Shown: piece after piece, positions 12,851-26,115 of the stretch
Numbering within the stretch: the first letter of the stretch is position 1
Layout of the letters: every line of letters begins with the position of its first letter
NCBI GenBank assembly: GCA_019321725.1
Contig: CM033106.1
Location: 25,656,118 to 25,720,117 of the forward strand
Source of the DNA: Paulownia fortunei
Lineage: Eukaryota; Streptophyta; Magnoliopsida; Lamiales; Paulowniaceae
Reading direction: 5' to 3'
Length of the DNA stretch: 64,000 bases
The notes under the pieces: generated by a model
The model's input: the letters and a program-made list of their open reading frames with translations, nothing else
The model's database searches: none
Told to the model about the DNA's origin: nothing
Translations under genes and position numbers: made by a program

Positions 12851-15800
12851 CTACTTGTCATTTTCTTTTAAACTCCTTGTGCTCGGCAGAAACACCTTGT
12901 CCGATTCCCAGTGGCCTCTTTTGTCAGTAGCTTCATCAAATCGGTAGTCAAATTCTTTGTGCTCTGCAGAATCACCTATGTCGGGTTCCCAGCGGCCTCT
13001 TTTGTCTGTATCCTCATCAATTTGGTAGTCAGTAGCATGAGATCTTTTCGCCTCGTGGCACTGAATTCGACTTTCAGAATCAGAATTCTTGTCAGTGTCT
13101 CTCCTTTTTGATTTCTTGAGGTGATCAGGAAATTGTTTCTCAGATTCACCCCATTCCAATTTACCAGTATCTTTTCTGGAGTAGTATCTCGAACTAGAAT
13201 CAGAAGATCTATAGTTTCGACCACAATTACTGGGGTTTCCACTATCATGCTCAGCTTCTCCATTCCTTCTACCTAAATGATCCCTAATGCTGGAATGCTT
13301 TAGTTTATGAGCACGCTGTCTCTTCGAATTTTTATCTTCAAAGTCCTCAGAACCATCAGACCTTGGAGATTGCTCTGTGTCAATATGTGCACTATCTCTC
13401 TCCCCATCAGACCAATCACCAGTTAAGTCGCTGTCGTAGGTACTGCCTCTGACATTGCAGCGATCATCTGGAGATGTAGACACTTTGTTCTGTTGCCCTG
13501 CACTTGTAGAAGTGCCACTTTGGTCCAAAGCTTTAAGTCTATCCTCATCCGACCAGTCCCCTTTTGAACCAGCACCACGACCTCCATCCACAATCTCATA
13601 CCTTTTCTCCCAGTGCCTTCTACTCCTCCTTGGATGTTGAAGGCTATCACGCATATTTTCATCAGGATCAGTATCAGTCTCATGTATGCTCATCCGATCG
13701 CTTTTCACACCTTGAGATTCCAATTTTCTGTTCCTGCGAGCTGGAGAGCGGTTTCTTGAGCTGTCATAGCTGCTGTGCCTACCTCGATCCCTGTCCAACC
13801 AATTTCTCTCAGAATCACTATCAACGTTTGCACTCTTACTATGTCGCTTCTCTCTAGAATTTGATGTATCATCACATTGTTTGTCATCGAGAACTTCTGG
13901 CCACTTTCTATCAGCAATTCTATGGCGCCACCGACGTGCACTGCTTCGAAAATCATCCTCAGAGTAATTTCTTGAGCTTCTTGAATAACCAATCTCCCTC
14001 GATTGAGATCTGCGAGAGTGGTATCTGCCACAGAAATTTGCACAGAACAAGAAAAAATCAAATAGCTTTTCCTAGTCAGATAATCAAATAAGAGCTAACA
14101 AAGGTAACCACGGCCCAACATGTCAGAAACATCAGCAATCTTATACCCACCAGGACCATATAAAAGAACACCACACATAGCAATAACAAGTAAACCATGT
14201 CTGCCCAGCCTCCTTAAAAAATATAACAAAAAAGCCACGGTAGAGATAGGGAAAGATAGTTTATTTAAGAATTGGTTCAAGCAGAATCAACCAAGACCTT
14301 ATTCCATTCAGATAATGATCTGCTATAATTAGCTAGCCACATAACATCATCTTTCAGCAAAGATTCCAAACCTAGACTACCAAGGATTTCAAGTTCTATT
14401 ATCAAGTCCTATCAGGATATCAAAATTACATTTAATGCAGCAGGCTCACATAGACATGAACAAAGACGAAAATCAAGCGCACAATTTCGAGGCTATAACT
14501 TGCCATGAAATACCAAAAGCAATTAAGTCTAGAAGGGAGAATAAAATCTCAGAAGTCCCCTTTCTTGAGGCCGCAAAACCTTAAATATGTGTAAGATTCC
14601 TAGTAAAGTATAAGATCTGTGTCCTTAGTAATGAGATTTAATCTGATTCATCCAAAAATAAATAAGCAGAAGATAAACCCATAAAAGTGCTGCTACAATA
14701 AAGTGCGAACAGTACCACTAGAATAACATGAATAAAACCCAGCTACAGTAACTATAGATTAAAACAGAATATTGAGTCAAATTAAAAGATAAAAATATTC
14801 ATACATGCTTAAGTTGCATCACATTTCTTACAAATTACACTAAAAAATTTAATATTTGATCGATGATTGTCATTTCTAATATCACTCAAAGAATGTCCCA
14901 ACCCAGAACATTCTGCACAGATTTTCAGCCTATTGTGGCCCAAGGATCCTTCTAAACAATGAAGACCTGGCAACTGGGAACTAATACTTTCGTAGAAAGT
15001 TAAGGAGAAACTAGTTTCACGGATGGTAATCTCCCCAGAAGCTCACAAGACAAATGTAGTAACTCTTTCTTGTTTTCTCTTTCAACAGGCATAAACTAAC
15101 TTCATCATAAGAAAAATCAATAGCCCCTATTTTAGGCTTTATATATGACCTGATCAAATACAAGATCAAGGAAATCCTCCACAGTCGTGCTTTTTGATTG
15201 CCATTCACCATCTTTAAATCTAATCATAATTTTCAGAAAATGGGTAACAGTAATGCTAACACTGGCTAACTAATAATTTCCCCAAATATTAGTAACCTAG
15301 TGCCGAAGCAATGCCGTCAATTTCTAAAACACCCCACTTTGATGTGGAGAATAAAAAAACAACTAATTAAGCACTTGTAGATTTCTTCCAAAAGTATTTG
15401 AGTTTGTAAGAAATGGTTATGCCATCAAAACTATGGACTTCAAATCATATCCTAAATTTGTGTTGTTAATTAGAAATGTTGGCTAGCAGTGGTTGATTTC
15501 AGTTTAAGCCGCAGTGGTTGGTTGTACCATTTTCTCTTCCATGTCAAACCACCGGAAAGCAACTACAACCCAACCCATCCCCCCCCCCCCCCACAAACCA
15601 TAAAATATTAAGGAAAAGAACCCATATGGAGGCTGTCTACGCAAAACTAGCCCTTTTTTCTTTTTTTCTTTTTTTTGGTTCTTTTTCTTTTTCTGGGTGG
15701 GGGTGGGGATAGACCTGTTTTAGTGTGGCAGATTCCGATTACATGGTAGCATGGTTCAAATCATTGTCAACATTCTAAGCGCACCTGTCAGCATCATCTG

Positions 15801-18800
15801 TCGAAGTTCTGCTGGAATTCCTGAACAATCTCGGGCTTCCTCGCTCAATGTGTTTGTCATATCCATATTCATCAGAATAACTAAACAAAGCAGCCATCTT
15901 TTTCAGCCAGTATTTTGGAGGTGGTTTATCCCAATCAGCCCATTCATAGTCTCCGCCTGGATTCCGAAAGCAGTGAATAAAATTGCAGGCTGTTCCACGA
16001 GAGCATGTCTAGGAAGAAATTCACATATCATACATGAGAACAATCCGTGTAACATCAGCATAAACAGGGAATATAACTGCAAACTTTGCAGCCGCACCTC
16101 CATGGGAAGGTAGATGGTTGTACAAGTATGAAGAAATATAAAATCAAAAAGAATGTTGTAATTTTACCTGAAGCTTTGATTTCATAAACTCTCCACATAT
16201 AGCAACCTTCCATCTTGTTACCCCAACAAACTCGCATTGAACCTGTCAATAGCAAACAAGGAAATCATCATCAAAACGTGAAGCACTACATTGTGTAGTA
16301 TGCTAATATTTTAGAGCACGCGTGCACATGATAGCAGTCAGAATCACAACATTAAGGCAATATCTTCCAAAGCCAAAGATTAACATATTTTTAAGTGTGT
16401 GATAACTCACTCACGAGAAATTGAAGCAAACATTAGGCAAAAGAATTACTGCAGTGGTTATTACACGTTAATTCTGTTACCAATTTCAATCGTAAAATTG
16501 TCGCTTTAACAAAATGTAGTTGTTCTTTTCACACGAAAATGTGATCAGATGAAGATAGTATGTTCATGAAGTGTGTTAATTGCACCAGGCTGTTCAGCTC
16601 AGGTAATCTCAAGACAGTATTAAATCCTGAATTACAACAAGACACCCATATATCATATTATCACATAAAACAAAGCATTCCCGGTCAGATTTAAAACACA
16701 TCCTTAGTAAGAAAGAGGTTGTGGAATTAAGTTTAGAGTCTACGCTATCCCATAAGGTAATGAAGATAAATATGATTAAGAGTCAATTAGGAGGGACTAT
16801 GACAATGCTTCTACTTTAAATATGTGATCCCCACTAGTTCATTTCATGGTGAATGGCATTCTTTTCAGGAAAAACAAATCCCTATTCAGCCACATCCCCT
16901 CATGGAATTATCACTAAGAATCTTCTTTTTTCGCTCAACTGACCTTAACTCTTTAGTCCAATCTTCTTTTTCCACGCATAGCACGATTTTTTCACCGACA
17001 TCATTTTTCAAGAACCTTCGTCCTTTCCATTTAAATATTTTATTCGGAGTTCTAAAGCCACTACTAGGGATAAATCATTCACAAGGTATTTGGTTTGTAA
17101 AAAGATAAAAACAAATGCCATGTAACAAGCACAAAACCTCGAAGTGTCCCTGATGCTTGTGTTAAGTCTTGCCAAGGCAGTGACAGACGCTCGCCTTTCC
17201 TTCCACTGTCCTTTCACAAGAAAGATGTTGATCAGTTTTTTACTTATTTTAGGCAAAAGATTTTGCACTTCTCAAACTCTTGGTTTAATCTATTACTCAT
17301 CAAATTTAGGGCTTTGGTGATACAAGAGAAGGCAAAGGAATTTGGGATATTGCCCCCATGGTAATCATTATGTGGTGCATCTGAACATCTAGAACTGTTG
17401 GGATGTATGAGGATCACTAATTCACCACCTATTACATGATGGGGTAGAATGCATTTCCTGTGTCCTTGCGGTCTAAAGTTACAAGCGTTCGCCAATTATG
17501 TTCTAGTTTTTAACTAGTTTCTTTTTACTGGAAAAAAGCACGTGCGATGCACATGGATATTATTGTCTTATACATATATCATTAACGAACAAAATTTCAT
17601 TCCTAAAAAATTTAGAAGAAAAGTGTATCAATAAAATGTAATTATTTTGTCCCTTGTCTTCTTTTTAATATCTATTTAATCACACAAATCGCCTCATTAT
17701 AACTTAATGCTTAATTACTTTTAGATTGCATCAAAACTAACCTTTTGCAGATATTATGAACACAATATATATTTTGAAAGCTATATGCAAGCTTATATTT
17801 ATAATATAAGAATACTTATAGGTAAAATAAATTGAAACTAATATTAGAATTAACTTAAATTTTAATACTAACCACTATTATACCTTTAACCTAGCAAGCA
17901 ACCACCAATGACCACCGCTATTGCCTCTCAATTACTGCCGAACTGCCTTTTCTTTTTTAGCTCTTTGTTTCATCAATCCAAGCAACTAATTATGCTTATC
18001 GTAGTGATTAATTATGCTCATCTTAGTGATCTTCTACCACTGTGAACTTTAGTTGCAAGTTATGGAGTAGTTATGCACGTTACTCTTTTTGTATTTGTCT
18101 AATGTGTGTGTATATATCAAACGATACACAAAGTAAACAATTGCTATTTCAGAAAGAAATCTAGCAGTTTGTGCCAACTATCTAGCCCCAACATTTTCCC
18201 TTGTGCTTATGATTCAACTATTCTGATTTCTCATCTTTTCTATGTATATGCCTATGTACCTACCATTTTAGTCATTGGGTTCCAAAGTCCTCTAATAATG
18301 TCCCCTCCATTTTTTCTCTCTATTTACTGAAGCAAATATAGGAGGAGGCACGCAAGGTTACGGCACCCCCTAAATCCCACCCAAGTACCCAAGTACCAAG
18401 TTCCCAAGTCCAGACTTTGCATACATATTTGTTTATACACACGTTATACATCCCTAAAAACACAAGAGACATAAGAAAGTACTGGTTTGACCTTCATTTT
18501 TTATTTCTTTCTTTTTTTGTGACTTTAATAAAGTAATTTGTTTATCCCATTATGTATTTGGAAATTGCAAAACTAATGTAGGTATCCAATTATTGAGAAA
18601 TACAAAAGTTAAAGTTGTACAATTTATAATGTAGCTTTATCAAGAGGTGGAATATATCAATCTTCATATTCCACCATAATTTCAGAAGCTAGAAAATCTT
18701 TTTGAACCTTCTTACATGTTGTATTCTTATTTTTCAAAACTTTCTAAAGTATTTAGGCATCAAAAACAGCGTGAATTAGCAATATAAGTGTTAGGTTTAC

Positions 18801-21800
18801 TAGCCTTACGTGGTAACTTAAATTTCTCAATTATACTCCTAATTCAATGATATTGCTTTTTGTGATATATTTAGAAACTAAAATAGTGCTCGTTCTATTT
18901 GTTCCAAAAGATTTATCCTGATATGTTGTAATTTGAGGTAGAATTAATTATTTTTCAATCTTGAATATAACTTGTGAATCTTATGTTTATACAAGAAAAT
19001 TAAAATCTAAATTTCATCTATCACAAAATCTATTATTTGGAGTTAACATAAACTCACAATTAATATTATACTTCATATAAATAAGTTTCGACTTCTTAAA
19101 ATAGAGTTTTTTTTTTTCAATAACTATCATGTCACCTAACATAATAATATACCACCAATTACTATTAATCACCACTTCGATTTGACAAAATGTTGTAGAT
19201 ACAGTCAAAAAATTTATTTTTTCAGTTCTTATTTAAACTCTGCACGAAATTAATGCTTCGCAGGTACAATTTGTAAGCGTATTACAAAAAACACTCATAC
19301 AGTAGTTTATCTTGCAACAGTACTACAAATGAATGGGAAAAAAAGGACATTTTTTAAAAAATATTATGTATTACATTATCTCTTTTAGTTTAAAATAATC
19401 GATTTTATTGTCTTGAGATTTTTCTTTTGCTTTTATCTTAATTGTAACCGCATATTTTAAAAAAAAAATGTGTATAACGGAAAAAAATTAAGTATAAAAA
19501 GTATCCACTTTCTCCTCTAGCAATGCGCATTGAAATATTACTTCCCTTTGCTTTTTTGTTTTACCTGGGACAATATGTGGTCTAAAATTATGTCTAAATA
19601 TTTAGAGAATTTAGGAATTTAAATATTTTCTTCTATTGGTTAATAGAACATTGTTGTTCCGTAACTCACCCTTATTTGTTATTAAGCAAGAGTACTTAAG
19701 GGCATGGATGTCTAATCACAATGGTAACAAACACTTGTAGCATTAGCAATTGGGCTGCTCTTATTTTTTGTGTGTATAGAGAGGACATTCCGTACTCTGA
19801 GTTCCCCAGGTGTATTTTCCATAGCTCCCCAGCATTCTGCCCAGAGCAAAAGTTTCATTTCCCTCATTCTTCTACAGCAGAAGGTAAATATATTGTAAAA
19901 TCCACATTATTAATGATGTAAACTCCTCAACATATTATCATTAAGAGGAAATGATGTAAACATATTTCCAAGAAACCTAGTATGCATCATAGTAGCAATC
20001 AGGCCATGAAAAATTTGATTTGCATGAAATAAAGGAGGCAAAACCTAAGAGGAAATGATGTAAACATATTTCCAAGAAACCTAGTATGCATCATAGTAGC
20101 AATCAGGCCATGAAAAATTTGATTTGCATGAAATAAAGGAGGCAAAACCTGTTTTCCAGCAAAGTAACGACCATTTACTGATTGATAAGCCAGCACAGCA
20201 GAATCCAAAGACTTATAGTGCACATACACGTTTCCTCGCAAATGAGATGAACCATTTCTGCACACCTGAGACATGGTTATTTATTCATTACACCCCAAAC
20301 TGGAGATGTGCAGTGTGCAAGAAGAATAATTTGCTACAGTATAACAACTACTTTCCACCTTATGCTCCCAGACAAGTAGCATGGAAAACCGACTTCCATG
20401 CTTTATATCAGTTTAACAATGGACCACTGAAGCGAAAGGAAAGGATAAAGTTCCTTAAGAATGGTGAGCTTTTATTTTCTCATCTGGAACATATTATGAC
20501 AACACCTAAAATAATAACTTGGAAACAATTAACTCACAACATTAACTGGAAGTCTATAATGCTAAAATCTAGTGCCTCTACTCTATGGTGTATTGCAGCT
20601 CAAATACAAAATGATGAGAGCAGGCAAGTTATTAACAGAAAAATTAATAAATTTAAGTACCTAACTTTCTATCAAGGACAAATGGCTACCTTGAAATTTA
20701 CAATCTCCCCAAATTTCAAGAATTCTGTATGCACATCCTCATAGAACTCTTCGTAAGCATGTTCAACCTCTTCGTCTGTGGACTGGCATAAAGAGATAAA
20801 CAGGAAAAAGGTTGATCACCGAGAAATGTGCATCAAAAAGAAGAATGAGCAGAAGCAATGCCAGGCAAAACACGTGCTGAATGTGCCAAACCCAGAAAAA
20901 ATGGTCATGTCAACTTCTTTAACGTCAAAAAGCACCCATTCTCTCATAAACATTGTGCACTCTCCAGCCCAGACACAGATTCACGTAAATACCTAAATGT
21001 TTGTTCCATGCTCAGAACTAAATCATTAGCATACAAACCCTTCATGATTCATTATAACAAACTGGGATCCTTGATGCGGAAACATAGTAAACTGAAGATT
21101 TCCAAACGTGTGTATGAATGTGTGTGTGATTCTGGGCACGCGTGTGTGTGCAATTTCGTATGTGATAGAGAGAGTTTAATAGCATGTAGGCTAAAACTAG
21201 TTTTCTTCTACTACATAACACTATCTATTACTCCTAAGATTACATCTTATTCTGTTGTTTCCACCTCTACAATAAAGGATTGATCTTACATACCTAACAA
21301 AATCCATAAAGTAAATGTGGAAGTAATTGCCCCAGAATGGCTTAAAGACTATATTCAAATACGTTGGATGGTTTATGAATGACATGAATGCATCTTATTC
21401 CTGCGGTTAGCCTTCATTTATGTAGGGTAGATAAAACAAAAAACATGAAAGAGAGATGAATCTCTGTGTCTACTCAATACTGAAGGAGAGAGGAACTTTA
21501 AGAGTAACAAAAATCTAAAATATTATAAACGAAATATCTCCTCTCTCCTTCACTGTCCTTCCTCTTCCTACATTGTTTACCTCATTCATTCAACATCAGC
21601 GTGCTAAATAATCCATCAAGTCTTTAATTTCCTCATCTTCATTCTTTTCTCTATCATTCATCAAATGATTGTCACATAGTACTACAATGACCATGATATT
21701 GCCAATTGTAAGAAATATATATACTTGTCAAGATTGGGGAAACATGGTGCACCAACTCAGCTAACTCTTTTGTTGTATGTAGAAGATGCATGCTGTGTGA

Positions 21801-24800
21801 TATAAGTGCATCAGCAAGCCCAGCATAAGGTTCAACCATCAAAGGAATGAATAAACCCTAACCCTTGAGTAGCCACAGCTTTAGCATACATTTTTTATAA
21901 GAATTTCTTGTAGCATAACTAGGCAAACAACTTCTACATGCCAAAGCAGAAAGGATGAAAATAAAGCACAAAATCAAAGGCAAAATCTCTTAACCATTGT
22001 CAAACATTAAGTTTAAGAGCTCCACCTATGATGTGAGTTTTGCAATGCAGCCACAAAAAAAAGGCAAAAAAATAGATGCATGGGAGATCCCAAAAAATCA
22101 ACAAATAACAGATAGTAGTTCTTAGAACTAAAAAGGAACAACACCAAATTGCATTGTGACTGGATGGAAACCAAATGTATTGAAGGGAAAGGAGCCCCTA
22201 CATCTAACAGACCTGAACACCGATCACCATATTTCTTATACGAAATACGACTATGCATACAGGAAGAAAGAAGTCATTCACAGGGCATGGCAACAAATAC
22301 TTTTTAGAAATTTATTTTGGATAGAATAATTGAGTTTTGCTCAGACAAACATCAAGCCTAGATTTAAATGTTACCGATATATTCTTGATTATTACGTAAT
22401 ATAAGTACTATATGTAGTTATGTACAAAGCAACTGACTTTATCTTTGCACTTACAGTTACAGGCAGGCTGATGTGACTCTTCTCTAATGCATACAGATAA
22501 GACGTGATTCTGAAGTTTTCACAATACCAAACCTTAAGAGGTAACATCTATTGGCACGAGATCCCCAACATCCGGGAATCAGAAGCTCCCCATTATACTA
22601 CTAGTAGTTAAGGAACTCAACGGGTTAGTGTAACAAACCCATACAGTAAACAAAGAATCTAAAAAACGTCAAGAAATCAACATTGATTGCTAAAATATTC
22701 AAGAGTGAACGAATGTATCTTTTTCTTTCCAGCTACGTGGATGTACTAGACGTAAGTTCACATCAGCATGACCACATACGATAAATGGCAAAACCACAAT
22801 GCTTAAAAGAAGAAGAAAGAAAGGCATAATGAGAGAGGAAATGGTGGTTGAAACTCAAAACTATAAGCAAAATAAGAAAATATCAACAATATTTTGGTCT
22901 ACCTGAGTGCATAATCATGGGGGAGCACATTGGATATATGCATACACACACACACATCCGTACTCGTTCTAGTGAAACTCCACCAAGGACAGTACCATGC
23001 ACCTTCTTTTTTCAGAAAGTCATTCTGATTAAACCAAATAAACTTGCAGCAAATTTTTCTTTTTCTATGTAAGTTCAGAATATCAATTAATATAATGTAC
23101 AATATATTTGCAACACACAAAATTATACCAAGAATAGATAGCATGAGACCAATTAGAATGCTGAAGAATTGCATTCCACCGAATGATGAAAAAGCAATAT
23201 GCATAAACATAATCAAATCCAGAGAAATAAGAACTAATAACCCTGGGTTTATGGGTATATGTAGCATTACCATCCTGAATTGTTGTCACTGTTGTATTTG
23301 CTTATATGCATTTCCTGGTATCATAATAATTCTACTTACATGGTCAGCAGTGTTTTAATACAAATAAAGCATTCAGTCCCTGATTGCCGGCATAATAATT
23401 CCACTACAAAGCAATATGAAATCTCTAGTTATTAATCTTATATTTTTAAAAAAAAGACAATTTTGTACACTTATAAAATGTTTGGTCATAGAGTTAAAAG
23501 ACACTATATGCAACTTTAAATCTTTTGTTCTCACTTCCAATAAATCAAGCAAAAAAATTTGTGAACTTCATTCAAGGGTTGGTCAAGACAAAGGTTTCAA
23601 TTATTGCTGCAATGTATCAGATGCACATAACCATAAATTGCATAATTGTGTGCAAATATTACTGATGTAAAGGGCAGGATACTAGAGTCGCATGACGACC
23701 TCATTAACAGACCTCAAGACCCTCATCCTGCTCCCAAGCTAGGCCAGGGCCATTATACATGTTCTTGATAAGAAAAGTGCAGGACTTATCAGGGTAAAAG
23801 TGAATTCTGCTACAACGTGAACCAAACCGACAAGCCCCTGTTTTGAGGTGGAAAGGACAATGAGCTTTATCCTGCCAAACACATAACCAGGAAATGAGAT
23901 GTAGCTTTCGCCAGGAAGGAGAAGGTGGCAAGGGGGAGTAGAAAAAACAGTACATTCTCGAGGTACGAGTAACGCTCTACTATGTGCTAAATGGTTGCCA
24001 TAAAAGTCGACGTTAAGAGAGATAGGATAGCAAATTCTACCTGCTCTGTTCCAAAGTTAGGAGTCTCTTGAGCAACATTTTCTAGTAGCTGTTGAGCTGA
24101 AAGAACAGATACATTCTTATAATCGGCAAAAGCTTCTGACTGGGGAGGAAGAGGGTTTGAAGTGGGCCTGTTAGGATCCTGCATTATTAAAGAATTTCAA
24201 ACATCTGCCCATTGTTATGAATATAACGTAATGATTTTGGACAATGATATGTAAAAAGAAAGTGAAACCTCTTTTGTGATCTGTTGGTCTGCGTCTTTCT
24301 TTTTCACCTTGATTTTTTTCTTCTTGACAATAATCTCATTGCCCTGCCAAATAATTTCAGGAGGCCCTTCTTCCACGTACTCCCAACCATCTTCAACCAC
24401 TTCATTCTCATATCCAACCTGTATGAGTGACCCCATATAAATTTCAACAGAGTCCAATTACTAAATTCATATATGCAGGCAGACAAATGCATGGTGAGAC
24501 AGATGCCTCAGCAAAGCACTATAATTAGCAGTTATGAGGCATGATACTTGCGACACTATATTGCTAGATCACCAGTGAGGATGCAGATTGATAAAACCAT
24601 GTCACAGTACACAAAGTAACAATAATCATTCTCCAGCTATAGATTACAATGGGCACTGTCAGCACATTATCGCTGGTTAGTAAACCACAATTCCCCACAA
24701 ACAAAGAGAAATAATAAAATCAATTTCATGAAATTCCCAATCCCAAGTAAATGGAATCCAATTTAAACACTTCACGATTTCTCACAAACAAGAAAAGAAA

Positions 24801-25945
24801 AAATTCAATTTCATGGAATTCCCCATCCCCATGCAAAGATAATCCAAATTAAACCTTTAGGATCAATTTAAGCAAAGTTGATATCGCATTAAAAATCAGC
24901 TCATAGGATTCTGTATCAGCATTTCTTCCCAAAACTACTTAAATTTAATGTCACACAAAAAAAAAATGTTTTTACTGAAAAGTCAGCTCATAGGATCCTA
25001 TTTCATTATTCTTTTTGTCCCTCCATTAAGCTCTATCGGGCACATCATTTTTGGTATAAAAATGATAGCATTATCTTCCTCAATATGTTACTCTTTCTGA
25101 CTCCACTTCTTCTTTAAGCTGCATCAAATTCTAGCCTTTTCAGTTCCCTTACAGTTTGTAACCCATACAAATCACCAACAACCATATGCATGCCCCAAAT
25201 TGTTCCAAACATCATACCAATCTATCTTTTTCATTAAGCAACCAATTTTTTCTCTATTTTAATCAAAGTGGCAACCCTTGTTTTAAATTCCACACATGAC
25301 ACCTATATCACAAATGAGCCTAATCTTTCCCATTCCATTAACTCATATCCTACATATACTCTTAACAAGAGCAACAGTCTGGTAAAACTAGATTCATCAA
25401 AAGACTCATCCAACGTTAATACAAATGAGAATTACAACTTAAGCCTGCAGTTTGAAGTTAAATTATTCATTCGCCTGAAATATGCTTTTAAAAAATACAT
25501 GGATAAAGATACATGTACAGATACTGTGTAAAATATGTACCTCATTTTGAGTCGATTGATGTTCTTCTTCCTGAGCTCTTCTTCTCTCCTCCTCCTCCCT
25601 TTGTTCTTGAGCTCTTCTTCTCTCCCATTCTTCCAAAATCTTCCTCTCCCTCTCCTCGAACTCCCTCCTTTCTTTCTCGGCTCTCGCCTTTTCCTGCTCC
25701 TCCTCGGCTTGGAGCCTCAGCCGCTCCTCGGGATCGTTGAGCCGAGCCTCCTCCTCTCGGCGCGCCATCTCCGCCATTTCCTTCCTCTTTTTCTTCCTCT
25801 TCTCCTTCTTCGCCGCCTTCCGCCTCTCCTTCCGGCTCGCCGCCTCGCACTCCGTCATCTCTGTATTAGTATTGGTGTTATTATTATTATCTTCTGCTTC
25901 TTCTTCTTCTCCCGCCTCGTTAATCATGATTTGTTGTTCAGACAT
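12851..25945 (-). CDS. C3H5: U2AF35-related CCCH zinc-finger RS-domain splicing factor (Urp/ZRSR2/RGH3-like; zinc finger CCCH protein 5 type)
   Basis: Nine exons on the minus strand: 25945-25541, 24418-24269, 24178-24041, 23871-23713, 20782-20690, 20265-20149, 16242-16168, 16008-15785, 14024-12851; 844 aa. Order of parts: Lys/Glu-rich charged coiled-coil-like N-terminus (about 35-135); first CCCH finger C236-C245-C251-H255; a U2AF-homology motif with the hallmark R-x-F (R348 Y349 F350); second CCCH finger C370-C381-C387-H391; then a long Arg/Ser/Asp-rich tail (about 425-844). This is the layout of U2AF35-related proteins, which recognise 3' splice sites, in particular of U12-type introns (known for human ZRSR2 and maize RGH3). 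Nuclear action is expected. All junctions keep frame. Oddities: a tandem 27-residue repeat at the C-terminus, a duplicated 5' splice site after exon 6, and introns of 3.9 and 2.9 kb. Arabidopsis homologue from memory: At1g10320. Length is somewhat above the Arabidopsis protein, mostly in the RS tail. Confidence 0.93.
12869..13030 (-). repeat. Tandem 81-bp coding repeat in the RS-tail exon
   Basis: Two adjacent copies encode residues 786-812 (starting [16 protein letters not shown]) and 813-844 (starting [16 protein letters not shown]). Nucleotide similarity continues past the point where the protein similarity ends: the second copy lacks one base after its GAC codon near 12904, which shifts the frame and creates a different tail ending KENDK. 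Confidence 0.8.
17500..19600. other. AT-rich interior of C3H5 intron 6, possible decayed transposon
   Basis: This part of the 3.9-kb intron 6 is much more AT-rich than the flanking intron DNA. It begins near a motif AGCACGTGCGATGCACATG (17537-17555), a near-palindrome of a kind often seen in plant repeats. No transposase or reverse transcriptase frame is visible and no terminal repeats were found by eye. Confidence 0.25.
19942..20149. repeat. Perfect 104-bp tandem duplication spanning a 5' splice site
   Basis: Copy 1 is 19942-20045 and copy 2 is 20046-20149; by eye they are identical at every base, implying a recent event. On the minus strand the repeat starts with the last base of C3H5 exon 6 and its donor (G|GTTTTGCC), so intron 6 now carries a second identical donor sequence 104 bases downstream. 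Confidence 0.9.
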
Positions 25946-26115
25946 CGTTAGGGTTTTTGATTTTGGGGAAATTCTTCTGGGTTCTGAAATAAGGCAAAAT
26001 GTTCACAACTTGTACACGGAATCGGTGTATGTTGGGGCGAGGGAAAATTGGGGCGTAAATTGAATTTACAAAAGGAGATGGCTCAAAAATACAATATCAT
26101 GGTTATTTTCATCTT
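25946..26115 (-). promoter_or_regulatory. Proximal promoter / 5' UTR region of C3H5
   Basis: No TATA box is evident on the minus strand here. Upstream, site II-like motifs TGGGCC (26115-26120), TGGGCT (26139-26144) and GGCCCA (26248-26253) lie 170-310 bases before the ATG, an arrangement known from TCP-controlled housekeeping genes. The outermost motifs fall inside the MITE-like element starting at 26116, so they may be transposon-derived. Confidence 0.35.

Noticed and set aside
20124..20744. 206-codon plus-strand frame
   Set aside because: It lies antisense to C3H5 exons 5 and 6 and their intron, whose minus-strand splicing and U2AF-homology motif are clear; it is a shadow.
25535..25951. 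138-codon plus-strand frame rich in Leu/Phe/Ser
   Set aside because: Mirror of the Lys/Glu-rich coding strand of C3H5 exon 1; low-complexity antisense frame.
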